Translations under genes and position numbers: made by a program
Source of the DNA: Aegilops tauschii subsp. strangulata
Lineage: Eukaryota; Streptophyta; Magnoliopsida; Poales; Poaceae
Direction: 5' to 3'
DNA: 64,000 nucleotides
Assembly (NCBI RefSeq): GCF_002575655.3
Contig: NC_053039.3
Location: 238,058,622-238,122,621, forward strand
The notes under the pieces: generated by a model
Databases searched by the model: none
The model's input: only the letters and a program-made list of their open reading frames with translations
Told to the model about the DNA's origin: nothing
Part shown: positions 1-10,763 of the stretch, piece by piece
Numbering within the stretch: position 1 is the first letter of the stretch
Layout of the letters: each line of letters opens with the position of its first letter

Positions 1-338
1 TGGGTGAACGACAAGTCTCCTGGCAAACTCCCTAACAAATTTCTTGCAGTTCCTGAGCAATCGCAGACCACAAGGTTAAGATGGACACAAGGAAATAAAC
101 GCCTCGTAAGGAGGAGGGTGCCCCGAATGCACCAGGCTAAGTTATCTTTGCGTAAAATAGCCACACAACACTGAAACAACAAGCGTAGCATAATGATTAA
201 TAAGTTATGGTTCGATACACGCCCATTCGGGCCCGTGCTGGTTTCATTTCGATGCAGGAAGGAAAAGGGGAACATAACAAAAGCGGCGATCGCCCCTGCG
301 GCAGCCGACGGGGGCAGGGCCTTGACGATGTCCAGGGT
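1..338. other. Unassigned internal/3' flank sequence
   Basis: No recognisable domain is visible. On the plus strand one frame is open from base 1 to about 173 (it begins Trp-Val-Asn-Asp-Lys) and then stops; it has no match I recognise. On the minus strand this is the region downstream of the stop codon of the antisense B3-like remnant, so part of it may be that gene's 3' untranslated region. Confidence 0.4.
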
Positions 339-1123
339 CTAGTCGGACCCCTCCTCGCGCTTCACCGATGCGCGGCGACGAGACGACCCACTACCACCTT
401 CGAAGCGGGCGCGGCGGCATGGTGGCTGATCAAGGCCGCCGCTGGTGGAACTAACGCCAAGGGAGGAGCCACCATAGCCAGACGAGGCGCGGCCGGCGGG
501 CTCGTCCTCCTCCTCGTCCCGGCCATCGCCAAGGCCGAGCACCTCCTCGCCGTCGTTCACCTCGGGGCAGCATCCGGCGCGGCGACCGTATTCCCCGAAC
601 ACCCTCACGAAGAGGGTCGCGTCGCCGTCGAACTTGAAGTGGAGGGTGCACCGCCTGCCCAGGCCGCGCGCGCGGGCGAACGTCTGCCAACCGCGGGCCC
701 GAGCTATGTTGCCCGCGACGGATACCTCGACCGCGAACCAAGAAGCCCGGCTATAGCAGCCGTCTGCCTGCAGCCAGAGCCCGCCTGGATCGAAGGCCGG
801 CAGCTCATCGGCAAAGAAGCGGGGAAGCTGGAGCCAACTGCCGGCCGGATCCTCCGACCAAGCAACGAACTCCGGCAGCATGCATGGAACCGCGGCCGGG
901 GAGGTCGCGCAACCACGGCACGCCTCCTCTCGTCGACAGGACTGCCGTGACTGGAGCGACCCCTGCCGTGCACTGCGGCGCCGCCCCGAGAGCCGGGGGC
1001 CACGGCGGGGGTCGCAGCATGCTTGCGAGGACGGCCATGTCCTCGCTTGGGTGCCGGGGAGCCGGGCCCCTCCCGAGGGGCTTTGCCCTTCTCCGCGGCG
1101 GAGAACCTCTTCGGCGGCGCCAT
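339..1123 (-). pseudogene. Antisense B3-domain-like gene remnant carried by gypsy G1
   Basis: Read leftward, an ATG at 1121-1123 opens a basic, Pro/Gly/Arg-rich N-terminus (begins MAPPKRFSAAEKGK, then a KRGHGRPRKH AT-hook-like patch). After a frame change near 900, a second frame runs to a stop at 339-341. The second part has the pattern of a plant B3 DNA-binding domain: a LPRFFADEL start, a WFAVEV strand, then ARGWQTFARARGLG and LHFKFDGDATLFVRVFG. An acidic linker (DEEEDE) and an Arg/Ser-rich tail follow. B3 domains bind DNA in the nucleus. Without the frameshift the protein would be roughly 260 residues. The gene is antisense to its retrotransposon, in the position where Tat elements often carry an antisense extra ORF. 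Domain identity is by pattern only; it could instead be a B3-like element protein of unknown role. Confidence 0.6.
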
Positions 1124-1200
1124 TACTGCTAGCGGTGGAGCAAGGAGGAAGAAGCAAGCGAGCAAGGAAGAGATGGGCGACGGGGGCTCCGCCCCCCTCC

Positions 1201-1209
1201 CCATTTATA
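1201..1209 (-). promoter_or_regulatory. TATA box of the antisense B3-like gene
   Basis: The minus strand reads CTATAAATGGGGAGGGG here, a good plant TATA box about 80 bases upstream of the ATG at 1123. The spacing is normal for a short 5' leader, which suggests the antisense gene once had its own promoter rather than relying on the LTR. Confidence 0.55.
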
Positions 1210-1451
1210 GCGAAAGAAGGCCAACTGGCGCCTCCCACGATCACAGGTAATGATGGTTTTCCTTGCATGTCGCAGGGACTTGTCAAGTCGAGCAGTTGCC
1301 GAGGCAACGTGGGGAAGCGGAGACACCCACGTCCAATCAACCGCCATGCATCGACCAAGGCCGCAGGCTTTTGGGGCCCGTGGCGCTCCGTACTTGACCT
1401 TTGGCTTCGCCCTGAAGCCAAGCCCGAGCGCGCCTTGGGCCCGGACGCTAC

Positions 1452-2337
1452 TGTCGGCGTTCTGGGAACGGGGGTCCCCAGACTTGCCTGCCTGCGGCCA
1501 CGACATGGCTTTGCTAGCGGGCCTGTACGACCCATCTTCATCGACAAGGCATACAAGACCCTCGCGAGGGGCCAAGCCTCGCGAGGCGGACGACGCAGGA
1601 CCACCTCAGGAGCGGCCTCACCAGGCTGCCTTGCGAGGAGCGGAGATATCAAGGCGGGGCAAACCTCACGAGGTACTCGTGACGTGAGCCATGACGACCT
1701 GGATCAGACGGGCGCCAGAGCACGCAGCGTCCTTGTTTCCTCTTTGGTGCCAAGGGAGCAGGCGCAGGCGCGGAGTACCGAGGCATCAAGCAAAGGTTTC
1801 CTTATCGGTGCAACGAGACCAAGACCAGTAGGCCAGCAGGATGGAGGTCACCATGGAGCCCAAGACGGCGTCACCACCAGAGCCTTTCGCAGGCGAAGAC
1901 CACTTTTGTCAGGATAGCTTGTACGAGTTGTCCCCTTTCAAATTGGCCACCGTTGTTGGCTCCCTTCCCGCTCAATATTTGGGGAGAGGACCAGGGCCTA
2001 TATAAGTAGAACTAGCCACCACACTAGAGGGCATCGAGTCCTCACCCCCACAAGTTAGACAAGCACAAGAACACCTCAACCTCAGGAGGCTGTTCTTCCC
2101 CTTGTACTGTTCTTCATCAGCCCAAGAGGCAATGCACGACCACACACTGGAGTAGGGTATTACACCACAACGGTGGCCCGAACCAGTATAAATCTCGTGT
2201 CTTTCTGTGTTGCGAGTTCGTCGAGGTCATCCGCGAGATCTTAGCAAGCTAGGGCGTGGACCGGTAGGAGGGAAAGAACTTCGCGCGCACCCCAGAGTTC
2301 GAACCTTAAGGGTTTTGCCGGAACCCAAGATCCGACA
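1452..2337 (+). repeat. 3' LTR of gypsy G1 (886 bp)
   Basis: Begins TGTCGGCGTTCTGGGAAC and ends CCCAAGATCCGACA, with TGTCGG/CCGACA inverted ends. The same LTR occurs inverted at 17993-18887 and 62081-62977. A TATA box (CCTATATAAG) lies near 1997-2006, followed by the pyrimidine-rich leader typical of these LTRs. The right edge joins coding sequence of the Sirevirus directly. Confidence 0.85.
1997..2006 (+). promoter_or_regulatory. LTR TATA box, gypsy G1
   Basis: CCTATATAAG in the middle of the LTR, at the same place in all three copies of this LTR in the window; the expected core promoter for the element transcript. Confidence 0.6.
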
Positions 2338-3985
2338 GTGCGATTCGATGAAACTAATGGCTCGCAAAGAGAGCACCTTCCTTCTGTGATAGATGAACCA
2401 GCACCTGAGGAAACTATCAAGTTCAAGGCTACTGAGGATGTCATTCCTACCAAGAATCTGCTGAAGAATTCATTCCAGAACGTGAAGAACGTCGAGCTAA
2501 TGCACCTGAAGAAAATGGTGCTGAAGAAAATGGTGCTGAAGAAAATGCTGATCAAATTCCTCGACGACAACCCGCTCATCCTCGCGTTGGAAATGAAGTG
2601 CAAATTGAGAGAATCATTGATGACATTGAAGCACCAGGTCCTCTCACACGCTCAAAAGCTTCACATTTATCTAACTTTTGTGGGCACTTTGCTTTCGTCT
2701 CTATTACAGAGCCCACTAAGGTAGATGAAGCAGTTCTGGAGCCTGAGTGGATTCAAGCTATGCAAGAAGAATTACATCAATTCGAGCTCAACAACGTCTG
2801 GGAACTAGTCAAACGTCCAGATCCTCGCAAGCACAATATCATTGGCACAAAGTGGATCTACCGCAACAAGCAAGATGAAAATGGCCTTGTGGTGAGGAAT
2901 AAGGCACGACTTGTAGCTCAAGGCTACACACAGGTTGAAGGAATTGATTTCGATGAAACTTTTGCGCCTGTTGCTAGAGTTGAGGCTATTCGCATATTAC
3001 TTGCTTATGCTAACCATCATGATATCACTTTATATCAAATGGATGTGAAAAGTGCATTCCTCAATGGTAAGCTTGAGGAAGAAGTATATGTTGCTCAACC
3101 CCCAGGTTTTGAAGATCCAAAGCATCCTGACAAAGTCTTCAGACTCAATAAGGCCCTCTATGGCCTCAAGCAGGCCCCTCGGGCGTGGTATGATACTTTG
3201 AAGGAATTCCTCATGAAGAAAGGCTTCAAGACCGGTTCACTCGACCCTACTCTTTTCACTAAATCTTATGATGGTGAATTGTTTGTGTGCCAAATTTATG
3301 TTGATGATATTATCTTTGGCTGTACTGACCAACATTACAGTGATGAATTTGCCTATATGATGAGTGAAGAATATCAAATGTCTATGATGGGAGAATTGAA
3401 ATTCTTCTTAGGTCTTCAAATTCGTTAACAGCGCAATGGCATATTCATATCTCAGGAGAAATACCTCAAGGATGTACTGAGGAAATTCGGCATGCAAGAT
3501 TGCAAAGGGGTCAAAATTCCAATGCCCACAAATGTCCACCTATGCACTGATGAAAATGGTATTGACTTCGATCAAAAGGTATACTGCTCCATGATTGGCT
3601 CTTTATTGTACTTATGTGCATCTAGGCCAGATATTATGCTTAGTGTTTGCATGTGTGCCCGATTTCAAGCTACACCGAAGGAATCACACCATAAGGCTGT
3701 GAAGCATATTCTTCGATATCTAGGTCACACACCAACACTTGGATTATGGTACCCCAAGGGCTCGGCTTTTGATCTCATTGGATATTCCGACTCTGACTAT
3801 GCTGGTGATCGTGTGGACCGCAAGTCAACATCTGGCACATGCCATTTCCTCGGACGATCTTTGGTCTGTTGGTCCTCGAAGAAACAGCACTGCGTATCAC
3901 TGTCTACTGCTGAAGCTGAGTACATTGCTGCTGGTTCTTGCTGTGCTCAATTGCTGTGGATGAAGCAAACTCTCAAGGACTACGG
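2338..3985 (+). pseudogene. Sirevirus pol remnant: integrase tail, reverse transcriptase, RNase H
   Basis: From 2338 the translation resembles the variable tail behind a copia integrase; it contains three copies of a 15-base unit (about 2506-2552, encoding Ala-Glu-Glu-Asn-Gly in one frame). A copia-type RT (RVT_2) follows from about 2720: [15 protein letters not shown], the catalytic [23 protein letters not shown] and the YVDDIIFG active site near 3298-3321. A TAA at 3426-3428 breaks the frame. The same frame then gives RNase H with SRPDIM, GYSDSDYAGD and STAEAEYIA (about 3490-3985). RT copies element RNA into DNA in cytoplasmic particles and RNase H removes the RNA. One in-frame stop plus loss of the 5' half makes it non-functional. 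Confidence 0.9.
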
Positions 3986-6344
3986 TGGCAACAAGAAAAT
4001 CCTCAGGCTGAAGCATCTGCTCAGCCGACTGAAGAAAATGCCAGCACCGCTGATGACAATCAGGCTGCTGAAGAAACTCAGAGTACCAGGGTTGATGACT
4101 GCATTCCAGCCGCTGATGAAATTGCCAGGGCATCCACTAGTGGTGCGCCTGAAGAAAATGAAGAAGTCAGGGCAACTGCATCAGTTGTGCCTAAGGAAAT
4201 TCAACCAAATTCCTCTGCTCCTCCTGTGCCTACACCAGCTCCAATCCTTCCATCTGCATCAGATGTGAAGAAGACCAATGCCGCAGAGCATGCAGCGGTG
4301 AAGAAAAGGAAAGCATCAACTTCATCAGATTCTTCAGCTCAGAAGAAGATGAAGCCATTGACAACCCAATTGATGTTGTTCCTATCTCAACCATGCCATC
4401 AAAGGACCTTGTTCCTTTTGATGAAGATTATGTGATTCCAAGTGAATCTGATGAAGAGATTCCTTTTGCTGCTTCGTTAGAGCAGTTGGATGAAGAAATT
4501 GAAGCGGATGCAATCCCTTCAACACCAATTGTCTCCTCACCTATGCCTCAGTTCACTGCTGAAGAGGCCGGCGTTGAATAACAACAAGAAGAAGAAGATA
4601 TGGACATTGGCTGTACCACACCCGTGCTGAATGATGACTTCTGGGAAAGTCAGCACCCCAACTCTCCACTGTTCACACCGTTGCAACAAATTCCTCAGTC
4701 CCCAGTAACTACAGTTCAAATGGGATATGATGAACCACATGCCACACCGTCTGTCCATGAAGAGATTCCAGCCACTAATGCTGAAGAAAATGTAAATGAA
4801 GAATTGAAGACCCAGGCTGCCACTGAAGAAGAAGCTGAAATTCCTCAGCCTATGGAACCTGAGATTGCGATTCCTGAGGTAATTATGCATTTGACTGATA
4901 CTCCTTAGCCCAAGCCAAAGGATCCATTCTCAAAGAAGCAGAAATTCAAAGCTGATGACTTCTTCGGCGAGCACGTGTTCTTCACTGACTATAATCCATA
5001 TGATTCTGCTCCTCTTAGAAGGAAACGCTTCTGGACTGCCAGCGAGGCCAATTTCTATTCTTCACTGCTCTTCAACAAGGATAAAGTCTTCGACCACGAG
5101 CATATTCCTCATGTGGACATGGAATCACTGCCTTGCTTCACCCCTATCCTCAGTGTGCTTCATGACGCAGGCCTCCTCAACTTTTGCACAGATATTGTTG
5201 ATTGGAATGAAGAACTTATTCTTCAGTTCTATGCAACCCTGCACATCACAGGTGATGCTGATAACATCAACACCTGGATTTTGGACTGGATGATCGAAAA
5301 CACTCACTATAAGGCACTGGCATCTGAATTACTTCATGCCCTGCCAATCAGTCCTCCACCTGAAGGAGCTCGTTCTCTCTACCAAGAGCCTGAACTAACT
5401 GCCCACTGTATGCAAGTTCTTATGAAGCCTCTGAAGCCTGGTCAAGCCCCAAGGACCAAATTCCTCGTGAAGGAATTGCTCTATGTGCCAAGAACAGTCT
5501 ATCGCATTCTAACGAAGACTATGAGTCCAATCAAAGGCCACGACTCGTCTGATGAGGAAATTGTTGGCATTATGAAGAATCTTCTATTCAACGTCATACA
5601 TGGCATTCCTGTCAACTATCATGATTTCTTCACGAGGACTCTAGCAAATGTTGCACTTTCTCCATTTGAGCTGAAGCCTTATGCACCATGGATTATGAGA
5701 TTCCTCAGAACAAGGTGTTCACTCAACTAGAAGGCTGATTTTCAGAATCAGCTCAGCTTCGCAAGCGGACATATTCCTCAGCTGATGAAAAGGGCAAGGC
5801 ACCAACTGTCATTGATGAAGGCATTCGTCCATTGGATGGATAGTTTCGCAAAGTTGCATCTTATTCCACCAATGATGACTCTGCCACTCATGATTCTGCT
5901 GCTAATGCATCCAAGCCAAATCCTCAAGCCACTGCTCCTCGTGTGATGACTGACCGTGAGCTTCTACTTAGTCTTCACCAGAAGGTGGATCGAAACCACA
6001 AATGGGTTAAGCGTCAGTTTGGTTCTATTCTTCACAACATGACTGCTACACATAATGCAGTGAAGAAAAACCATTACTACCTCCATGAAGTCTTCGGTCG
6101 CACCTGGGCTATTCTGTCACATGTATATGGTGAAGAAGATCTGAAGCAAATGGGTCTCAAGGAGGAATTTGACTGGTCTGCACCTCCACCGAAGAAATAC
6201 AAGAAGGTCAAGGTTCCTTCCTTGGTGGCCAACTCATATTCTTCATCGCGCGAAACCGACGAGCATGAAGACTTCGACGACACTACGGCAGGCCCTACTA
6301 CGACAAACGACCCCAACAACGCTGGCGCTCCTCCATCAACATGA
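3986..6344 (+). pseudogene. Env-like extra ORF region of the Sirevirus
   Basis: After RNase H the reading frame changes and a long acidic, Glu/Pro/Ala/Ser-rich stretch begins (about 3990-4900; TEENAST, EENEEV, SDEEIPF), broken by stops at 4579-4581 and 4906-4908. A better conserved globular part follows at 4909-5730 (KADDFFGEHVFF, RRKRFWTASEANFY, VPRTVYRILTK), and after another shift a helical piece at 5943-6344 (LHQKVDRNHKWVKRQFG, ending in a Thr/Pro-rich tail). The position after pol and the overall build fit the env-like ORF of Sireviruses, whose function is not established. I see no signal peptide and no strong membrane helix, so envelope activity cannot be argued from this copy. Confidence 0.65.
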
Positions 6345-6863
6345 TATTCTTCAGGGGAGTTAGTTCTCATTTTCAACCCTTTTGGTCATTCGATGACAAA
6401 GGGGGGGATTTGAGTTAGTCTTCAAGGCGGGTCTATCTTATATGGGCGTTTTTTTGCAAAGTTACAACTCTCGTTCTTCTGATGACTTTGCTGGATCGAG
6501 TTGTAAACTTAAACTCTATGGTGGCCTGATATTTTTGCTGTGTTTTTCTGCATGCTTATTCCTCATTAATGTTAATGTACGCATGCTGAATTACATCAGT
6601 TACCATATTTCGTCATGCATTTCAAATTCTTCATATTATATGTCAAATGCGTGTATGAATTACAAGATATAGGGGGAGATCTCCATGATTCTACTCTTCA
6701 AGTGTGCATTGCTTCAAAAGCAAATTCCTCAGTATGCACATCTTCAGGGGAGTTCTTCTATATCTTGCAATGAAATTCCTCTATATCAGTATTTACACTT
6801 CATATGTTTATCCCCGTTGAAAACTTAACCTATATTGTCATCAATCACCAAAAAGGGGGAGAT
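6345..6863 (+). promoter_or_regulatory. Multiple polypurine tracts before the Sirevirus 3' LTR
   Basis: A non-coding stretch with three separate G-runs: AAAGGGGGGGATTT near 6399, TAGGGGGAGATCT near 6670 and AAAAAGGGGGAGATTG near 6851-6864. The last one abuts the LTR and is the expected plus-strand primer. Repeated tracts of this form are a known Sirevirus trait. The rest is AT-rich with no ORF I can support. Confidence 0.75.
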
Positions 6864-8357
6864 TGTAAGTGCATCTAGTGCCCCTTAGTGATTTTGGTGT
6901 ATTGAAGACTTATAGGTTAAGGGACTAATCTGTTTATGAGTGTACACAGGTCTATAGGTCTATGAGGAGTTTGATATTTACAGAAAAAGTCGACCCCTAA
7001 AAATGAAGTTCTTCGACTGAAGACTTTGGATTTCTGAAGACTTTCTGAAGACTTTGAAAGTGAAGAAATTGGTGTGACCTTGAAGACTTGGTATCCATTC
7101 GAGGAACATGAAGCGTGAAGACTCTTGTTTTAGTAGTTTCATTTTCTCTTTCTTGAGACATAGGAAACACCGTACTGTTAAAGGGGGTCGAGGAAATACT
7201 AAGGAAAAATTTCCATGTGATGCTCGACTCAAAATCCTACACCTACCAATCCCTTCGAGTGAAGCCATTGGAAATCTCATACAGTTTAGTCATATTCTTC
7301 AGTGACATTGACGAAGTTCTTCTGGTATCCGAGGAATTTGTTCTGACTAAGGAGTTAGGAATTCGCCAGTGTGGATTGCCTACACAGTGAGGAACATGAG
7401 AGCCCTGAGGTATTTGATACTCAAATTTCCGACCGTTGCTATGCTACGCGCCAGCTGTCCCAAAATATCTACCCACCTAACGGTCATTTCATTGAAGGGC
7501 ATTTATGTCTTATCATGTCGGGCTGCTCCCTAGGCTATACATAGCCGCCCCCTACAACCACTAGCTGGTTGGCTGCTCCGAGAGAAACTGACACTTGTCA
7601 TTTGAGAGCATCCCATCCTCCGAGGACTTTGAGCGAAAATCATCTAGTGAGGAAAACCCAAACCCAAACACCTACAAACCCAAAGTGATTGAGCATCACT
7701 GAAGAGATTGATCTTGCGTAGATCCGAAAATTCTAACATTTGAAGACTGTGCTTCTTCCAGACGGTTAGGCGTCATGGTCTAGAGCATCCAAGAGGAATT
7801 GTGGATCGCCGAGTGACCGAGTTTGTGAAGGTTCAGAAGTCACCTGAAGACTTACCACGAGTGATTGGGCGAGGTCCGTGTGACCTTAGCTCAAGGAGAA
7901 TACAATGAGGACTGTGTGTCCTCAGGTTTAAATACCTAGCCGCTCCAACCAGACATACAACTGAGACAGCAGTTGGAACTGGTCTACCAAATCATTGTCT
8001 TCACCAAGCTTACTGGTTCTATTTCCTCAACTCTTTCATTTCCTCATTACAGTTGTTGTGTGCTTGTTCATATCAGTTTGAAGACTTTGACTGAAGACTT
8101 TCTCAATTTCCTCAGTTCAATTTCTTCAGTCTGTTTGGCTTCATCCTGTGTTATCCTGTGTTTACGCTTTCTGTACTCTGTGCTTGTCTTCATTTCATCA
8201 TGATGACCATGCTTGTGTTCTGTAATGTTTACTTTTGAGTACTTATTCCGCAGCAAGTAGTTCTTTGCTAAGGAATTTCCTCACCCGCAAATTCCTCTGT
8301 GAAAAATTCATAAAAATCACCTATTCACCCCCCTCTAGTCGATATAACGCACTTTCA
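6864..8357 (+). repeat. Sirevirus 3' LTR (1494 bp)
   Basis: Starts TGTAAGTGCATCTAGTGCC and ends ATAACGCACTTTCA; the outermost nine bases form a near-perfect inverted repeat (TGTAAGTGC/GCACTTTCA). The first 250 bases contain a cluster of GAAGACTT/TGAAGACTTTC repeats (7017-7110). A TATA-like GGCTATACATAG lies near 7533-7544. The 5' LTR is not in the window, so age cannot be estimated. Confidence 0.85.
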
Positions 8358-8504
8358 GCGCCTTCTTGGGGCAGAGGTGGCGGAGGTGCTCCGTGAGCTA
8401 CGTCGCCTGTAGCTAGCGGAGGGCGAGGTGGAGAGAGGGATGGCGCAGGGGAGCCCCCTGTGGCACGGACAAGCTCGGCGATGCGGTCGAGCCAGTCCTC
8501 GTAG
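8358..8504 (-). pseudogene. Third gag N-terminal fragment
   Basis: Matches the gag N-terminal region at about 12805-12945 and 17485-17615 (same GCAGAGGTGG… and CAGTCCTCGTAG landmarks). It is cut on the left by the Sirevirus LTR and joined on the right to spacer. It shows that the tandem array originally continued leftward. Confidence 0.7.
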
Positions 8505-10260
8505 ATGGAGACGAGCTACTGGAGCCTGTAGCGTTGTGCGGCTGCTACCGCCGCCGTGAAGGGCCAGGTGGAGGCCCTGCTGAAGAAGTTCCGCGACTTC
8601 GCTCTCGCGCCTTTGGCCGACGGTGCAAGTGAAGGTGATGCTACCAAGGAAGGGGCACCTCTTGTGGGTGATGGCGGTGTCCAGGGGTGACCTGCGGCTG
8701 TTTTCCTGTTTCATTCCTGCAGCATGCATCAGGCCTCGTGGAGGCGTTAAACTTTTGTTTTATATTGTGAAAACAATATGTCTCGTAATATTTGCTTCGA
8801 GATTCTGTGATTTTTCTTCCTATTTGCTTCGTGTTCTGCGTCGGCAGAGCCCGGCCCCGCGCATACCTCAACCGCCGTTGGGCCGACCAGAGACCAGGAC
8901 GGACCAAGGAGTGAGGGGCTACGTGACCAGTTAGGCTCCTGAGTCGCGATGCTCAGGAGTCCCCCTTAACGCGCAAACAACTTATAGGGAGGATACGCGA
9001 GGATAGGTTAATGTTCTACGTCGGCAGGGCCCGACCCCGCGCATACCTCAACCGCTGTTTGGCCAACCGGAGACCAGGACGGACCATGGAATGAGGGGCT
9101 ACGTGACCAGTTAGGCTCCTGAGTCGCGATGCTCAGGAGTCCCCCTTGATGTGCAAACAATCTCCATACCTTTGCCCTCGCCGAGGCCTGGCTCGGGGGG
9201 GGGGGGCACGCGACGGCCAGGTCCGGGAGACCTGGTTGGGTGGCGTACGCTTGGGCGTGACCCGAGCGCAGCCCCCGTGCCCAGCCCCCTCGCGCGGCTC
9301 TTCCGAGGGGAGGCGTTGCGGTGAGGCCGGACACTGAGCTCTGGGGCTCCCTGAGGTTGGTATGGTCGTGAGGCCGCCCTCAGTTGTTTATCACCAGTGC
9401 GGAGCATAGCGCTTCCGCTTGTGCACGGGCATAGCCGCTCCTCGGCAGTGTCGACGGCCAGCGCGGAGCATGGTGCTTCCACTTGTGCGTGGGAGGGGGG
9501 CTCCCTCTGAGGAGAGCCCCCGGGGCGTGTACAGCCCCGCCCTGACACGTGGCTTGCACGGAAGGGCTAGACGAGGTGTATCTGGGCACTCATGAGCCAG
9601 CGCGGGACTCAAGAGGCCCTACCTTAAGGCGGGTTGCGCCTGGTCTTAGTTCTTGTTCGTTGTGCTGGTCCTGCGAGGTGGTCAGACAACCTGCGCCGAA
9701 AAATCTCCTGAGGTTATCGCGTGAGAGGGCCGAGCACCAACGGCCCTAGGAGGTGGCGTGAACGGGGCCGGCCCACCAGATAGAGCTCAGCCGTTGGATT
9801 TATCGACGCTGCAGGGACGGACACGAGCACAGACGCCGTGCCTAGCCTACTCACGCGAAGGATCCTGAAGAAAGACGGCCGGCGCGCGGCACCCATGATG
9901 GGTGACGATCGAGCGGGTAATAGTCATAGATAGGTTAAGCATGGAAAGCATAGTGGCTCAAGTAAATGCGGGAAAATACACGCCACCGGGTCAGGCCCGA
10001 GCGGCTTGGGGATGATGCAGCCCGAGGGGCACCCCCAGCAAGGTAAGCTAAAGACATGAAGAAAAAGGGATACATGCCACAGGGACGGACCCACGCGTCC
10101 TGGTAATGATGCAGCCCGAGGGGCTCTCCCCGCTAAATAAACTTGGAAAATGTCACCTGGTTCTGTTGATGAAGGGGTGTTGGGGCAGCTGAAGGTACGC
10201 GGCGAAGCGGTCGCTCCTCATGAGCCACCGGGTCCCTGAACCCCGGGAGGCTCTGGGGGT
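8505..10260 (-). other. Non-coding spacer of unit A with internal repeats
   Basis: No domain is recognisable. It holds a ~180 bp direct repeat (starts near 8831 and 9012, each opening with TTCTRCGTCGGCAG). Each copy contains the same 24-base near-perfect palindrome CTCCTGAG-TCGCGATG-CTCAGGAG, at 8936-8959 and 9116-9139. A poly-G run lies at 9196-9206. Open frames here lack conservation of any known protein; frames that match between the units simply reflect the duplication. Confidence 0.65.
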
Positions 10261-10664
10261 CTAGGCGGTTCCTTGAGGACCGTCTCCATCTCCGTCAACA
10301 CAGCGTGGTGCCTGGCCTCCTAAGCCGCCGGGATGTGCTGCAAGTTGCGCTGATAGGCTGACGACACGCTCGGCAGGCCGAAAGGCATGCGAACGTAGCT
10401 GTGCGGTGGGCCCTCGCAGCATCCCACGCGCGAAGGCCAGAAGAGCTCCTGAGATGCGTCCCTGTTGAGCCCTGGTACGTCGATGCAGACGCGCATCCCA
10501 GCATCCTCGCCTGGATGGGGAGCTGCGCCTGGTGAGAGGCGGTCGCCGCGCATGGCCCTTGTGTCTTGCAGTTCCTGAGTGGTCTTGATGATGAATTCCT
10601 GAGCGGTGGGCGCTCCTCGCCCTGTGTCCTCCTGAGGGAAACGTGCCATGAAGCACACCTCCAA
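10261..10664 (-). pseudogene. Gutted reverse transcriptase remnant, unit A
   Basis: The leftward translation keeps the entry of a gypsy RT (VCIDVPGLNRDA, equivalent to the usual CVDYTDLNKA) and jumps to a block just before the active site (YVRMPFGLPSVSSAYQR). The stretch between them, which carries the first catalytic Asp, is missing, and the YVDD region downstream is absent. The copy in unit B has the same internal deletion, so the loss predates the duplication. It cannot encode polymerase. Confidence 0.7.
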
Positions 10665-10763
10665 GTGGTGCCCAAGCGCCTCCCTCGTGATGTTGGCAAG
10701 GCCTGAGGCCCTCCAGAAGAGAGCCCCCGAGCCCTGCCCGAGAAGGGCGCCGGGGGCGCCTTC

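Larger units (their letters stand above)
1..2337 (+). mobile_element. Tat-like gypsy G1, 3' end only
   Basis: This is the right-hand end of a rightward gypsy element whose remainder lies left of the window. The LTR at 1452-2337 is preceded by GC-rich internal sequence that also precedes the related LTR near 62978-63110 in inverted orientation. That shared flank ends in a short G/C-rich purine-like run touching the LTR start, so the LTR is a 3' LTR. An antisense gene remnant sits between this flank and the left edge. Assignment to the Tat lineage rests on the LTR relationship to G2, which carries a Tat-like gag. The LTR stops abruptly against Sirevirus pol at 2338, so G1 inserted into that element. 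Confidence 0.75.
2338..8357 (+). mobile_element. Sirevirus-type copia, 5' half missing
   Basis: Rightward Ty1/copia element of the Sirevirus (Maximus/SIRE) lineage. Visible parts, in order, are the pol end, an env-like region, several G-rich polypurine tracts and a 1494 bp 3' LTR. The long extra region after RNase H and repeated AGGGGGAG tracts before the 3' LTR are hallmarks of this lineage. The left edge is cut by the G1 LTR at 2337, so its gag, integrase and 5' LTR must lie left of the window. Its 3' LTR end at 8357 interrupts the gypsy G2 array. Confidence 0.85.

Noticed and set aside
1..173. Exon of a host gene at the left edge (frame starting Trp-Val-Asn-Asp-Lys)
   Set aside because: Short, no family recognised, and it lies within the internal sequence of gypsy G1; evidence is too weak.
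880..1917. Rightward 345-codon frame across the B3-like gene and the LTR
   Set aside because: Antisense shadow of the B3-like remnant, crossing the LTR boundary without any recognisable motif.
3986..6344. True viral envelope protein in the Sirevirus
   Set aside because: No signal peptide, cleavage site or transmembrane helix could be seen in any frame, so only 'env-like by position' is justified.
8831..9155. CRISPR-like repeat array
   Set aside because: Only two ~180 bp direct repeats, a eukaryotic retrotransposon context and no short regularly spaced units.
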